Source of the DNA: Fidelibacterota bacterium | GTDB lineage: Bacteria > Fidelibacterota > Marinisomatia > SCGC-AAA003-L08 > TS1B11 | Assembly: GCA_004124295.1 (NCBI GenBank) | Contig: SCKI01000010.1 | Span: 32,079-96,078 of the forward strand | DNA length: 64,000 nucleotides | Direction: 5' to 3' | Shown: one piece after another, positions 27,297 to 39,259 of the stretch | How positions within the stretch are numbered: position 1 is the stretch's first letter | Layout of the letters: each line of letters opens with the position of its first letter | Made by a program: the position numbers and the translations under genes | The notes under the pieces: model-generated | Told to the model about the DNA's origin: nothing | What the model saw: the letters and a program-made list of their open reading frames with translations, nothing else | Databases searched by the model: none

Positions 27297-27424
27297 GGCT
27301 TCCATAGCATGACGGCAACCGGGAACGGGCTTGTGTTTCGGGCTTTGTTGATATAGATTTCCGTACTGCCGGTCGCACTGTCGATGCGCCCGATCCGAAG
27401 GGGCGCCTGATAGGGAGTCTCTAG

Positions 27425-28464
27425 ATGGATTTGGCGAATGAATCTGTGGTGCATGAATCGGCCCCGCCTGATTCACCCATTCAGTTCCAGTTCACCGGTA
27501 ATAGCCATGAATATTTTCGCATCTGGATCGTCAATACTTTGCTGACGATCTTGACCCTGGGCATCTACTCGGCCTGGGCCAAGGTGCGGAAACAGCGCTA
27601 CTTTTACAGCAATACGCTCCTACAGGATGAGCCGTTTGATTACCTGGCCGATCCGGTTAAGATTCTCAAAGGCCGGCTGCTGGTGCTGGTCATTTTCGCC
27701 GTTTACGCATTTATTGCCGCCGCCAATCCCATTCTTGGAATTCTTTTGACCCTGCTCGCCCTGGCGTTCTTTCCATGGCTCATGGTGATGTCATTGCGGT
27801 TCAAATTGCGAAATAGCGCCTACCGCAATATTCGCTTCAACTTTCGGGGCACCCCGTCCCAGGCGGCGGGAGTGTTAATCAAAGCCGGTCTGGTAACACT
27901 TATCACCTTGGGAATCGGGTATCCCTACTTCGCCTATAAGCGCCGGGATTGGGTCGTTTCCAACAGCAGTTACGGTACGACCCCGTTCACTTTTTCCGCC
28001 ACGGCCGGGAACTTTTTTGGTATCTACATCATCACCGGGCTTCTCCTGACCGTTGGCATTTTTTTCGCTATCACAGTCGGCTTTCTCTTCGCTTTCATGG
28101 GCGGGATAGTAGCAACCGTGCTAATGCCGGTTTATGTAGGCGCCCTCTACCTGGCGGCATTTGCTTACTTCTATACAGCCATCACGAATCTGGTTTACTC
28201 AAATTGCGCCACCGAAAGGTTTAAGCTCAACAGCAATCTGAAAACCGGTGCTATGATGGGGCTGTACATTACTAATGCTATTGGAATCGTCGTCTCTTTG
28301 GGGCTTCTGATCCCCTGGGCAGCTATCCGCATGGCCAGGTACAGGATTGAACACCTGGCATTGCTCAGCGATGGGGATCTGGAAAGCTTTATTGCCGGTG
28401 AGCAGGAACAGGTCAGCGCCGCCGGTGAAGAGATCGCCGAATTCTTCGATATCGATGTGGGCCT

Positions 28465-28468
<4 letters not shown>
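27425..28468 (+). CDS. DUF898 (YjgN-like) membrane protein, copy 2
   Basis: 347 residues from the ATG at 27425 with AGGGAG seven bases upstream. It shares with copy 1 the sequences EYFRIWIVNTLLTILTLGIY, LRNSAYRNIRFNFRGT and YSNCATERFKL and the acidic C-terminal tail. The middle hydrophobic segments differ most. It is followed with a 4-bp overlap by the intact M48 protease gene, so this copy keeps the ancestral arrangement. DUF898 next to an M48 protease suggests a membrane quality-control unit; that is inference from context. Confidence 0.87.
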
Positions 28469-31200
<2,732 letters not shown>

Positions 31201-31241
31201 CAGGCTGGGGATAACCGGAGATAAAACATTAAATTTTAGCA

Positions 31242-31658
31242 ATGGGGTACTACATCAGTTCTAGAGCCAATGTTTTTATTGCAATATTTTGGGGAATCAT
31301 TATTGCGTTCTTGATCTGGAAATCAGACTTTACCCAAAAAAGAGTGGCTCCAGTTAATTATTGGGGGTTACAGGTCAAGGAGTTGGAGCTTCGCCTGAGA
31401 AATGATAGGTCGTCTCTAAGAAGTGCTCAACAACAGTTAGAAAAATTCGCTCCCGATTCAATACGAGCGGCGAAAATTGACTCACTCGTTTTGCAGGGAA
31501 TAGAAAGAGAAGAGGCGATCAAATTCACATCCACCTGGCTCTCTTTTATGAAGATGGTCGATTCTTCCAGCAGAGCCCAGCTCAGAGAAGATTCAGTTGC
31601 ACTTCAAAATGCTAAACGGAATTTACTAAAGTATCAGAAGGAGATTTCAATTCCATAA
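31242..31658 (+). CDS. Hypothetical membrane-anchored coiled-coil protein, AT-rich
   Basis: 138 residues: one N-terminal membrane helix (NVFIAIFWGIIIAFLIWKSD) and then a mostly helical, charged region (QVKELELRLRNDRSSLRSAQ; SVALQNAKRNLLKYQ). It looks superficially like another FtsB/FtsL-type bitopic protein but has no recognisable signature. Base composition is clearly more AT-rich than ftsB and amidase on either side, including many AAA, ATT and TTA codons, which suggests recent acquisition. The following 210 bases to the amidase gene hold nothing I recognise. Confidence 0.65.
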   Translation: MGYYISSRANVFIAIFWGIIIAFLIWKSDFTQKRVAPVNYWGLQVKELELRLRNDRSSLRSAQQQLEKFAPDSIRAAKIDSLVLQGIEREEAIKFTSTWLSFMKMVDSSSRAQLREDSVALQNAKRNLLKYQKEISIP

Positions 31659-31868
31659 GATTTTTCAGAGATCGGATTTCTCGGCCCTGGAGACCCTAAT
31701 TAATGGAGTCTGAGCAGTCGTCCGACGGCTTGAGACTCCGACAGGTCGTCGGCAGCCGAAGCTAGGGATCATCCCCGTGCGACACGCCACATGGAGGTTG
31801 CACTCCTGACCTGCCCCGCATAAGTTCCCCGCGTGAGCGTTGCAATCCATCTCGAAGGGCCTCATTAT

Positions 31869-33401
31869 ATGCCACTTAGGGTTACGGGCGCCTGCCGGCG
31901 GAGCGGTTTGCTCCGGCTTCTGGCCCTGGCCCTACTGGTGCATGGAGGTCCCCTGCTGGAGGCCGGCGAGATTCGCATCGCCTTTCCCGACCGGCCCGGG
32001 GAAATGGAAATCCTCGATACCTTCATGCTGGGCGCTACCGAGTACATCAAGGCTGCCGACCTGGCCCGGGCCTTTGCCATCGGCTCGTACGTCAACCGCG
32101 ATGTGGATAAAAGCATCCTCTATTTCCGCGATTCGGAGGTGAAGATCACCGCCTTTTCCTCCTTCGTCGTGGTCGATGACCGGGCCTTCCAGATGACCCA
32201 GCCGTCCTATTTTGACGGCGAGAGCTATTATGTGCCGGCCCTGTCGTTCTTCAACATTCTTGCCCAGACTGTGCTCCCCGGCTCACGCTACGATAAGGCC
32301 CGCCGGGTATTCGTGGGTCCCTCGGCCCGGGGCAGTTTCAACATTCACGGCGCCACTGTTGATTACAAGCAGAACGGGACCCTCATCCGGGTCAAGACCA
32401 GCCAGCAGTTTGATATCCGCAACATTGTCCGCTACATCACCGATAACGGTTGGCTGGTGGTCCAGGTGCCGGGGGGCAGGGTCGACACGCTGGCCTTGAG
32501 CCGGTCGGTGCTGGGCGGCATTATCCGGGGCGTGAAGGGACGGCAGCTGCAAAATTCCGCCGAGATCCGTTTCCGGCTCACCGACCGGGTCGGTCTGCCG
32601 GAGGTCTACCAGGTGAACCGGGGCGCCGAGCTGCACATCGCCTTGCGCAATCCGGTCCGTAACGGCAACGACCGGGCCGCTGAAATCCGCAAGCAGTGGT
32701 ACCTGGATACGATTGTCCTGGACCCGGGCCACGGCGGCATGGATGGCGGCACCGTCGGCCGGGACGGTTTGAAGGAGAAAACGGTGACCCTCGATATCGC
32801 CCGGCGGCTGGGGCGCCTGATCAAGCAGAAAACCGACATGCGGGTCATTTATACCCGGGATGAAGATGTCTTTGTGCCGCTCTTCCAGCGCACCCGCATA
32901 GCCAACGAGGCCGGTGGCAAAATATTCATTTCCATCCACGCCAACGGCGTCAAGAACCGCGCGGCCCAAGGATTCGAAACCTGGCTGCTGGCCCCGGCCA
33001 ATACGCCCGAAGCCATCGAAACGGCCCGCCGGGAAAACAGCGTGATTGCGCTGGAGGAGTCCAACCACCCCTACGCGGAATTTTCCGACGAATCGCTGAT
33101 CCTTTCGACCATGGCCCACAGCGCCTGGATGCGCGAGAGCGAGGCATTGGGCTCCATCATCCTGGAAAAGTTCAAGAGCCGCCTCGATTCGCCGAGCCGG
33201 GGCCTCAAGCAGGCCGACTTCCTGGTGCTCATCGGCGCGGCCATGCCCAACATCCTGGTGGAGATCGGCTTCCTGAGCAATCTCCAGGAGGAGAAAAAAC
33301 TGGGCCAGAGCAAGTACCGCCAGAAAATCGCCCTGGGACTGCTGGATGCCATTCTCGAGTTCAAGCAGACCTACGAAGGCGCCTTAAGTGCCGATTTATA
33401 G
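31869..33401 (+). CDS. N-acetylmuramoyl-L-alanine amidase (AmiC/Amidase_3 family)
   Basis: About 510 residues from the ATG at 31869, which has AAGGG upstream; a GTG at 31833 is less likely. A signal peptide (LLRLLALALLVHGGPLLEAG) exports it. Residues of about 20-250 form a beta-rich N-terminal part resembling copper-amine-oxidase-N/AMIN type targeting modules. The catalytic domain has the zinc ligands in VLDPGHGGMDGG (His), GLKEKTVTLDIA (Glu) and FISIHANG (His), and the catalytic Glu in NILVEIGFLSN. It cleaves the amide bond between MurNAc and the stem peptide during septum splitting or cell-wall turnover. Confidence 0.92.
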   Translation: MPLRVTGACRRSGLLRLLALALLVHGGPLLEAGEIRIAFPDRPGEMEILDTFMLGATEYIKAADLARAFAIGSYVNRDVDKSILYFRDSEVKITAFSSFVVVDDRAFQMTQPSYFDGESYYVPALSFFNILAQTVLPGSRYDKARRVFVGPSARGSFNIHGATVDYKQNGTLIRVKTSQQFDIRNIVRYITDNGWLVVQVPGGRVDTLALSRSVLGGIIRGVKGRQLQNSAEIRFRLTDRVGLPEVYQVNRGAELHIALRNPVRNGNDRAAEIRKQWYLDTIVLDPGHGGMDGGTVGRDGLKEKTVTLDIARRLGRLIKQKTDMRVIYTRDEDVFVPLFQRTRIANEAGGKIFISIHANGVKNRAAQGFETWLLAPANTPEAIETARRENSVIALEESNHPYAEFSDESLILSTMAHSAWMRESEALGSIILEKFKSRLDSPSRGLKQADFLVLIGAAMPNILVEIGFLSNLQEEKKLGQSKYRQKIALGLLDAILEFKQTYEGALSADL

Positions 33402-33461
33402 CCCCGGGGCGGCGCCCCGCCTGCTCCCTGTCCGTCCTGCTCCCGGCTGAGCCCGTCATCC

Positions 33462-34673
33462 ATGGACCGCGAAGCCTGGCTGGAAAAGCTGTTTGCCCTG
33501 GAGCGGAAAGGCATCAAGCTGGGCCTGGAACCGACCCGCCAGCTGCTGGAGCGTTGCGGCAATCCCCAGCGCGCTTTTAAGTCCATCCAGATCGCCGGCA
33601 CAAACGGCAAGGGTTCCACCGCTGCCATGGCCGCCGCCATTCTGCAGCAGCACGGCCAGCGCACCGGCCTGTACACATCCCCCCACCTGCTGCGCTTCAA
33701 TGAGCGGATCAGAGTCGATGGCCAGACGGTTCCAGACGATTATCTGGTGGACTGGATGGCCCGCCATAATGGCGATATCGAGAGCCTGTCGACCACCTTC
33801 TTCGAGGCCACCACTGCCATGGCGCTGTGCTATTTCCGGGACCAGGGCGTCGCCTGGGCGCTGCTGGAAACCGGTCTGGGCGGGCGTCTGGATGCGGTGA
33901 CCGCCGCCGAAAGCGCCTGGACAGCCCTCAGTCCCATCGCGATGGACCATGTCGATATCCTCGGGCCGACCCTGGCCGATATTGCCTACGAGAAAACCGC
34001 CATCATGCGGCCCGGCGTTCCGTGCATCGTGGCGCCACAACAGCAGGAGGCCCAGGTGGTGATCCGCCGGCAGGCCGAAAAGTCCGGCGCCCGGCTCAGG
34101 TTTCTCACGGCGGAGCCCATCGCGCCGGCCCCGCGCCACCTGCAAGGCAGCCATCAGCAGGGCAATGCCAACCTGGCCTGGGCCCTCGCCGCTGACGCCC
34201 TGGGGAGCAGCTTTGCTGCCGGCACCGCCCGCGCCGCCCTGGAAACGGTCCGCTGGCCGGGACGTTACCAGCGCCTGGCGGATCGCCCGGCGGTGATTTA
34301 CGATGTGGCCCATAACCTGCATGGCATGACGGCCGTGCTCGAGACCCTCAAAGGGGAGCCGGTCAGCGGCCGACGCTGGGCAGTCCTGGCCCTGCAGGAG
34401 GACAAAGGGAGCGCCGACATTCTGGACCTGCTGACGCCGGCCTTTGATCATTTGATTGTCACCGAGACCGGCATCCGGCACTTTCTGCCTGCCGGCAAAC
34501 TGGCCGCCAGCGCCGCAGCGCTCCATCCCGGCGTGGAGCTGGAACCCGATCCCGGGCGGGCCATTCAGAAGGCCCTTGAGCAGGCCGCGGCAGAGGATCT
34601 GATTGCCATTCTCGGCTCCCATTACCTGGGCCCGGCCGTGGCAGCCTTCTTCAAAATTTCATTTGACATATAA
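33462..34673 (+). CDS. folC: Folylpolyglutamate synthase / dihydrofolate synthase
   Basis: 403 residues. It adds glutamate to dihydropteroate and to folates. The ATP-binding P-loop IQIAGTNGKGST is at about residues 42-53. Other family marks are GLYTSPHLLRFNERIRVDG, TTFFEATTAMALCYF, LLETGLGGRLDAVTA and AMDHVDILGPTLADIAYEKT; the C-terminal domain has YDVAHNLHG. It runs in the same direction as the amidase with a 60-bp spacer. The final codons contain a TTGACA that could serve as a -35 element for the rho leader, but no convincing -10 follows. Confidence 0.95.
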   Translation: MDREAWLEKLFALERKGIKLGLEPTRQLLERCGNPQRAFKSIQIAGTNGKGSTAAMAAAILQQHGQRTGLYTSPHLLRFNERIRVDGQTVPDDYLVDWMARHNGDIESLSTTFFEATTAMALCYFRDQGVAWALLETGLGGRLDAVTAAESAWTALSPIAMDHVDILGPTLADIAYEKTAIMRPGVPCIVAPQQQEAQVVIRRQAEKSGARLRFLTAEPIAPAPRHLQGSHQQGNANLAWALAADALGSSFAAGTARAALETVRWPGRYQRLADRPAVIYDVAHNLHGMTAVLETLKGEPVSGRRWAVLALQEDKGSADILDLLTPAFDHLIVTETGIRHFLPAGKLAASAAALHPGVELEPDPGRAIQKALEQAAAEDLIAILGSHYLGPAVAAFFKISFDI

Positions 34674-35049
34674 ACGCAAATAGACCAACTTTCGCCTGCA
34701 AGTCCCGTTTCTTTCAACGATATTCCCCTCTAGCAGGTTTTCTGGTATTACGACCTCTGTCATGAATACAACCGGAAACGGGATCAGATTCGGGCAAGCC
34801 CGCCCTAGCGGCAGAACTTGTGATTAATTAGCAGGAGCTATTCACCCGGAAAGATTTCAGATACTGCCTGGAGGCCGATTATAAGGCCGGTCCGACAGTA
34901 TCCCACAACCGCTACAATACTGCCCTGTCAACGGGGCCACTTCCGGCACCAGGGTCCCACAGGGCCGCGGTAACAATCCAAATGGTCACTTCCAAGGCAT
35001 ACGGACCGAAAAAAAAATGAATTCGCCTTAACCAATAAGGATTTCGAAA
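34674..35049 (+). promoter_or_regulatory. Leader region of rho (376 bases without a gene)
   Basis: No credible coding frame. rho messages are often autoregulated through a long leader, and this spacer would suit that role. Its clearest structure is the hairpin at 34860-34902, listed separately. The rho ribosome site AAGGA is at 35037-35041. No promoter is called with confidence. Confidence 0.4.
34860..34902 (+). promoter_or_regulatory. Inverted repeat in the rho leader
   Basis: Seven-base arms GATACTG (34860-34866) and CAGTATC (34896-34902) are perfectly complementary, with an inner GCC/GGC pair around GATTATAA. There is no T run after it, so it is not an intrinsic terminator. It could be a structural element of rho autoregulation or an operator. 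Confidence 0.4.
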
Positions 35050-36297
35050 ATGGACATCAGTGAGTTACAATCTCTGCGCGTAAAGGACCTGACGAAGATC
35101 GCCCAGGACCTGGAAGTCAGCGAGTTTTCAGGCCTGAAAAAGCACGATCTGATTCTCAAGATTCTGGCCAACCAGGCCGAGCGGGAAGGCAACGTTTACG
35201 CCAAAGGGGTCCTGGAAATCATGCCCGACGGCTACGGTTTTCTGCGCTCCCCTGATTTCAATTATCTCCCCGGCCCCGATGATATTTACGTCTCCCCCTC
35301 GCAGATCAAGCGCTTCGGGCTGCGCACCGGCCATCTCATCACCGGCCAGATCAGGCCACCCAAGGATAACGAACGCTTCTTCGCCCTGCTGCGGGTCGAT
35401 ACGGTAAACGATATTGCGGCGGAGAAAATCAAGGCCTACCCGCACTTCGTCGATCTGACGCCGGAGTTTCCCGTGGAGCACATGATCCTGGAGACGACGG
35501 CCAAGGAGATATCCACCCGGGTCATCGATATTGTCTCCCCTATCGGCAAGGGCCAGCGCGGCCTGATCGTGGCCCAACCCAAAACCGGCAAGACCATCCT
35601 GCTGCAGAAAATCGCCAACGCCATCACCCAGAACTATCCCGAAGCTTATCTCATCATCCTGCTCATCGACGAGCGGCCGGAAGAGGTGACGGAAATGAAG
35701 CGCGGCGTCGATGCGGAGGTGCTTTCCTCAACCTTTGATGAGCCGGCCGAGCGCCACGTGCAGGTGGCCAACATGGTGCTGCAGCGGGCCCGGCGCATGG
35801 TGGAGGTGGAGCGGGATGTCGTCATTCTGCTGGACTCCATTACCCGGCTGGCCCGGGCCCACAACACGGTGATTCCCCACAGTGGCAAGATTCTGTCCGG
35901 TGGGGTGGACGCCAACGCCCTGGAAAAGCCAAAGCGTTTCTTCGGCGCCGCCCGGAAGATCGAGGAGGGGGGCAGCCTGACCATCATCGCCACCGCTCTG
36001 GTCGACACCGGCAGCCGTATGGATGACGTGATTTTCGAGGAGTTCAAGGGCACCGGTAACATGGAACTGGTGCTGGACCGAAATCTGGCCGACCGGCGCG
36101 TCTATCCGGCCATTGACGTCAACCGCTCCGGCACCCGGCGGGAGGATAAACTGCTGTCCCGGAAGGACCTTGCCCGGATCTGGATCCTGCGCCGGCTGAT
36201 GAGCGATATGAATCCCACTGAGGCCATTAAGTTTCTCCTGGACCGCTTGGAGCGCACCAAGAACAATCGTGAATTCCTGGACTCCATGAGCGCCTGA
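35050..36297 (+). CDS. rho: Transcription termination factor Rho
   Basis: 415 residues, close to the E. coli protein, with no large N-terminal insertion. Rho is the hexameric RNA-dependent ATPase that terminates transcription. Seen in order: the N-terminal helical domain ([20 protein letters not shown]), the RNA-binding cold-shock-like domain with [20 protein letters not shown], the P-loop QPKTGKT at about residues 176-182, Walker B in [16 protein letters not shown], the Q-loop region [15 protein letters not shown], and the arginine finger region [17 protein letters not shown]. The ribosome site AAGGA is well spaced. The gene is intact. Confidence 0.97.
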   Translation: MDISELQSLRVKDLTKIAQDLEVSEFSGLKKHDLILKILANQAEREGNVYAKGVLEIMPDGYGFLRSPDFNYLPGPDDIYVSPSQIKRFGLRTGHLITGQIRPPKDNERFFALLRVDTVNDIAAEKIKAYPHFVDLTPEFPVEHMILETTAKEISTRVIDIVSPIGKGQRGLIVAQPKTGKTILLQKIANAITQNYPEAYLIILLIDERPEEVTEMKRGVDAEVLSSTFDEPAERHVQVANMVLQRARRMVEVERDVVILLDSITRLARAHNTVIPHSGKILSGGVDANALEKPKRFFGAARKIEEGGSLTIIATALVDTGSRMDDVIFEEFKGTGNMELVLDRNLADRRVYPAIDVNRSGTRREDKLLSRKDLARIWILRRLMSDMNPTEAIKFLLDRLERTKNNREFLDSMSA

Positions 36298-36322
36298 CTC
36301 TCCTCTTCCGGAAAGGGGGCCC

Positions 36323-37000
36323 GTGACCTCAGACCGACCGATCAGTATTCCCGCAGTCTGCGTCCGGTTCCAAACGGACCAGGAAGTAGCGGTCACACCC
36401 TACCAGATCAAGGGCGCCATCATTCGAAAGTTTGCCGACCATCCGCTGATACCCTACATCAACGGCTCCCTGCGCGGCCAGGTCAGATACCCGCGCATTC
36501 AAGTGAAAGTGCTGCGCCGCCAGCTCTGCGTTTTCGGGCTGGAGGATGGCTACCCCGCCGCCCTCTCCTTTCGGGACCAACTGCAAAGTCTGGAGGTCGA
36601 GGGCCAGTCGCTACGGGTTGAGGGACAGCAGACGCTGGAATCGAGCCTCCACTTCGAGGTGCCCGAGGCGACCTTCTGCCGCTACAAATTTATCACCCCC
36701 TGGGTGGCCCTGAACCGCCGTATCCTGGCCCAGTATACGTCCCTGATGCCCCGCGAGCGGATCCAATATCTTAACCGCCTGCTGGTGCAGAACCTGCTGT
36801 TCCTGGGCCGGGAATTCGACCTGCGGATTCCCCATACGGTCTCGGTGCGGGTCAAACTCCAGTCCATCAGCCCCCGGGTGGTCGAGGAGCAGGGCAGCGG
36901 CTCGTTCAAGGGGTATTTCACCACCAATGTGCAGCTGCCGGACTATCTGGGCCTGGGCAACAGCATCACCAAGGGACTGGGCACGATTGTCGCCATCTGA
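36323..37000 (+). CDS. Stand-alone Cas6b-like protein (CRISPR RNA endonuclease family)
   Basis: 225 residues from a GTG with AAAGGGGG just upstream. The C-terminal half matches the Cas6b type common in Bacteroidetes relatives: YKFITPWVALNRRILAQYTS, then a LNRLLVQNLLFLGREF helix, and the glycine-rich end FKGYFTTNVQLPDYLGLGNS followed by ITKGLGTI. The N-terminal half has the expected GAIIRKFADHPLIPYINGSL and RYPRIQVKVL segments. Cas6 enzymes cut CRISPR precursor RNA at repeat hairpins. No array and no other cas gene is in the window, and the gene follows rho by 25 bp on the same strand. It may act in trans on a distant array or have another RNA target. Active-site His cannot be pinned down by eye. 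Confidence 0.7.
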   Translation: MTSDRPISIPAVCVRFQTDQEVAVTPYQIKGAIIRKFADHPLIPYINGSLRGQVRYPRIQVKVLRRQLCVFGLEDGYPAALSFRDQLQSLEVEGQSLRVEGQQTLESSLHFEVPEATFCRYKFITPWVALNRRILAQYTSLMPRERIQYLNRLLVQNLLFLGREFDLRIPHTVSVRVKLQSISPRVVEEQGSGSFKGYFTTNVQLPDYLGLGNSITKGLGTIVAI

Positions 37001-37206
37001 GGGGAGGGTGATGGCTGCCTGCATGCGAGGGTCAGCCGTCAGGAGTCAGCCAGCCGCCACTGCCACTGCTCTCCGCCTTCATCCTGCAATCTTCCCCCTT
37101 CCCCCTTCGTCTTTCCCTTGACTTATGCCCCGGAATGGGCGACCTTGCATTGAATATTCCTGATAAAGTCACGTTGCATTTTACTGGCAGTAGTTGGGGG
37201 GATTCC

Positions 37207-37899
37207 ATGAAGGCAGCAGCATTTTCTCGAGGCACAGCAATTATCCTGGCAGCGATGTGGTTGGCAGCCGGGGCCGCACCGGCTTATGGCCAGAACGGCT
37301 GGACCGATGACGGCAGCGTGGTCCGTCTCACCACCAGCACGGACAAGGTAGGCATCGGGAACAGCACACCACTGACAGCCTTGCACATTTCTGGCAACAT
37401 GTCGGATACCCCGGGTGGTGGTGGCATTACACTTTCGGACGACGGGACTCCCACGAGGGCATTTCAGTTAAGGATGGGCGCCACTGACAAGAATTTCCAT
37501 ATCGACGCACTATGGGGTGGGAGTTGAACTGAGAGGCTGACGATACTGAGGCAGACGGGCAACGTCGGCATAGGGACGGCGGCGCCTCAATCTCTGCTGG
37601 CCGTGAACGGCACCATCACCGCAAAGGAAGTTGAGGTGACCTCCAGCGGATGGTCCGATTATGTCTTTGCCCCTGGCTATAACCTCATGCCCCTCAGCGC
37701 AGTGGCTGCCTATATTGAGGCCCACGGCCATCTGCCGGAGGTTCCCTCGGCCGAGGAGGTTGCGGCCAACGGCCTCAGCCTGGGTGAATCCCAAGCGCTG
37801 CTGCTGAAGAAGATCGAGGAGCTGACTCTGTATATGATCGCGATGCAACAGGAGAACGAAGCGCTGCGGGAGCGGGTGGGAGAACTGGAGGAAAAATGA
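37207..37899 (+). pseudogene. Fibre-like exported protein with coiled-coil C-terminus, interrupted by an in-frame TGA
   Basis: The ATG at 37207 follows a strong GGGGGG ribosome site and starts a signal peptide (AAAFSRGTAIILAAMWLAAG, cut after AYGQ). The product carries fibre-type phrases: KVGIGNSTPLTALHISGN, then NVGIGTAAPQSLLAVNGTIT and a long C-terminal region with HLPEVPSAEEVAANGLSLGE and a helix ESQALLLKKIEELTLYMI. That pattern is typical of tail-fibre/S74-like surface proteins in FCB bacteria. A TGA at 37525-37527 interrupts one continuous frame; the neighbouring residues read GGS-stop-TERLTI, where a Trp (TGG) would fit. So it is either a nonsense mutation, a sequencing error or readthrough. 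Other genes use TGA as stop, so a changed code is excluded. Confidence 0.75.
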
Positions 37900-37946
37900 T
37901 GCAAAAACAATCTTTCAAGAGCTCATCTGGATCAAGGGGTTGGCAA

Positions 37947-38381
37947 ATGGGGAGGATGATAAGGTCATTTTCTGCAGTCATCTTCCTGGCCCTGGCCGCA
38001 TTGGGGGCCTCCTGCAGCGAGCCGGAGGAGTATCCAATTGTTGGCAGCTGGGTGATAGCAGAGGCAGGGACTGATTTTGGATATTTTGCTAGCTGGCTCA
38101 TCAGGTCGGATAAAACTTTTAAACTTGATTATGACTCAATTGGATTTGACGGCCAGGTAAGCGGCTATACCTCTGGAACTTATCGCACTCTTTCGGACTC
38201 AATCATGGTCGTGCACTCGAAAATGCACGAGAACCTGGAGGCGAACGAATTATTCCGCCGCACAGTTGACACACTTTTTATTGAGGTAAACGGTTCGGAA
38301 TTAATAGCCTCTCAGGCAAAGTTAATTGACTCAAACCAATATAGACGTTTCGACATTATCCTCACGTGGGAGAGGCAATGA
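37947..38381 (+). CDS. Small lipoprotein A (lipocalin-like size), paralogue of 39260-39718
   Basis: 144 residues from the ATG at 37947, which has AAGGGG eight bases upstream and gives a compact lipoprotein signal (MGRMIRSFSAVIFLALAALG then the lipobox Cys). ATG codons at 37896 and 37899 would add a tail before the signal. After the Cys comes SEPEEYPIVGSWVIAEAG and a beta-rich domain (SGTYRTLSDSIMVVHSK; VDTLFIEVNGSEL), resembling the small lipocalin-like lipoproteins of FCB bacteria whose first strand reads IVGxW. The ligand is unknown. The TGA overlaps the ATG of the M4 fragment by 4 bp. Confidence 0.75.
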   Translation: MGRMIRSFSAVIFLALAALGASCSEPEEYPIVGSWVIAEAGTDFGYFASWLIRSDKTFKLDYDSIGFDGQVSGYTSGTYRTLSDSIMVVHSKMHENLEANELFRRTVDTLFIEVNGSELIASQAKLIDSNQYRRFDIILTWERQ

Positions 38382-39070
38382 TATACCCTTATAAAGTATA
38401 TACCTATGCGATACTTATTGCAACGACGGTGACGACCTACGCCTTTGCCCAGGCCTCCCAAACATCAGCAGTAGCCGGTCATCGCCTCGACGCAGACTTT
38501 GTCGCGGAGAATGTTGCCGATATCCGTGTCACGAAAAAGGGTTTTAACTGGCTCACCTTGCGCGCCGAGCGCAGACTGTCACCGAACAATTTTTTTACGC
38601 AGCACCACCGATCATTTCGATTGGGACCCGAGGATGCTATGCAACTCATGAAATCCACCGAAGACGCTCTCGGCATGACACATTACCGGTATCAGCAAAC
38701 ATACAAAGGTATAAAGGTCGAGGGTGCGGAGATGCTGGTTCACGCCCGGGACGGTCATGCCGTGAGAATAAATGGGGGAATCGTGACCGGCCTCAGCTTG
38801 AAGATTAGTCCCGAAATTTCTGAGAGGCTCGCCTTAGACTCCGCGCTGTCTGCTGTCAGTGCTGGAGTATATCGGTGGGAGAGCCCAGCGTGGGAGGCTA
38901 GAATTAAAGAATTTAAGAACGATCCTAATGCAACATATTACCCGCAAGCGGAACTGGTGATTGCCCAATCTTCGGGCCAGAGGGATATGCTCCCCGACAA
39001 TTACCGGTTGGCCTACAAGTTTGCCATTTATTCTTCCGTGCCATCTGCCGGAGGTCCCCTCCGCCGATGA
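38378..39070 (+). pseudogene. Truncated M4 metalloprotease gene (signal peptide and part of propeptide only)
   Basis: 230 codons. Residues 1-100 have a signal peptide (ILIATTVTTYAFAQ) and an FTP-type propeptide start that is clearly related to, but diverged from, that of the intact gene at 39715. From THYRYQQTYKGIKVEGAEML onward the sequence is essentially identical to the intact gene up to YSSVP, where it breaks off at 39044 into the fibre tail and runs eight codons out of frame to a stop. It lacks the whole catalytic domain. A free propeptide could in principle inhibit or chaperone the intact protease, but decay is the simpler view. Confidence 0.85.
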
Positions 39071-39212
39071 GGTGGCCATCAACGGCCTCAGCCTGGGTGA
39101 ATCCCAAGCGCTGCTGCTGAAGAAGATCGAGGAGCTGACGCTCTATATGATCGAGATGCAGGAAGAGAATGAGGCGCTCAAGGAGCGGGTGCGGAAGATG
39201 GAGGTCAACTAA
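39041..39212 (+). pseudogene. Fragment: C-terminal coding end of the fibre-like gene
   Basis: The frame ending at the TAA 39210-39212 encodes HLPEVPSADEVAINGLSLGE followed by SQALLLKKIEELTLYMIEMQ and a coiled-coil end. It is homologous to 37728-37899. No start codon or signal belongs to it: the upstream sequence is the M4 fragment in another frame. It is the second half of the duplication junction. Confidence 0.85.
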
Positions 39213-39259
39213 TGCATCATCTATTGTGCCGAAATTTATATGGTTTAGAGGGTGGGCCA

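Noticed and set aside
34666..34700. rho promoter at TTGACA (34666-34671)
   Set aside because: The -35 match is good but lies in the last codons of folC and no acceptable -10 box follows at 16-18 bases.
37525..37527. Selenocysteine at the TGA of the fibre-like gene
   Set aside because: The protein type is not a known selenoprotein family, there is no Cys/Sec redox motif around the codon, and Trp fits the local sequence.
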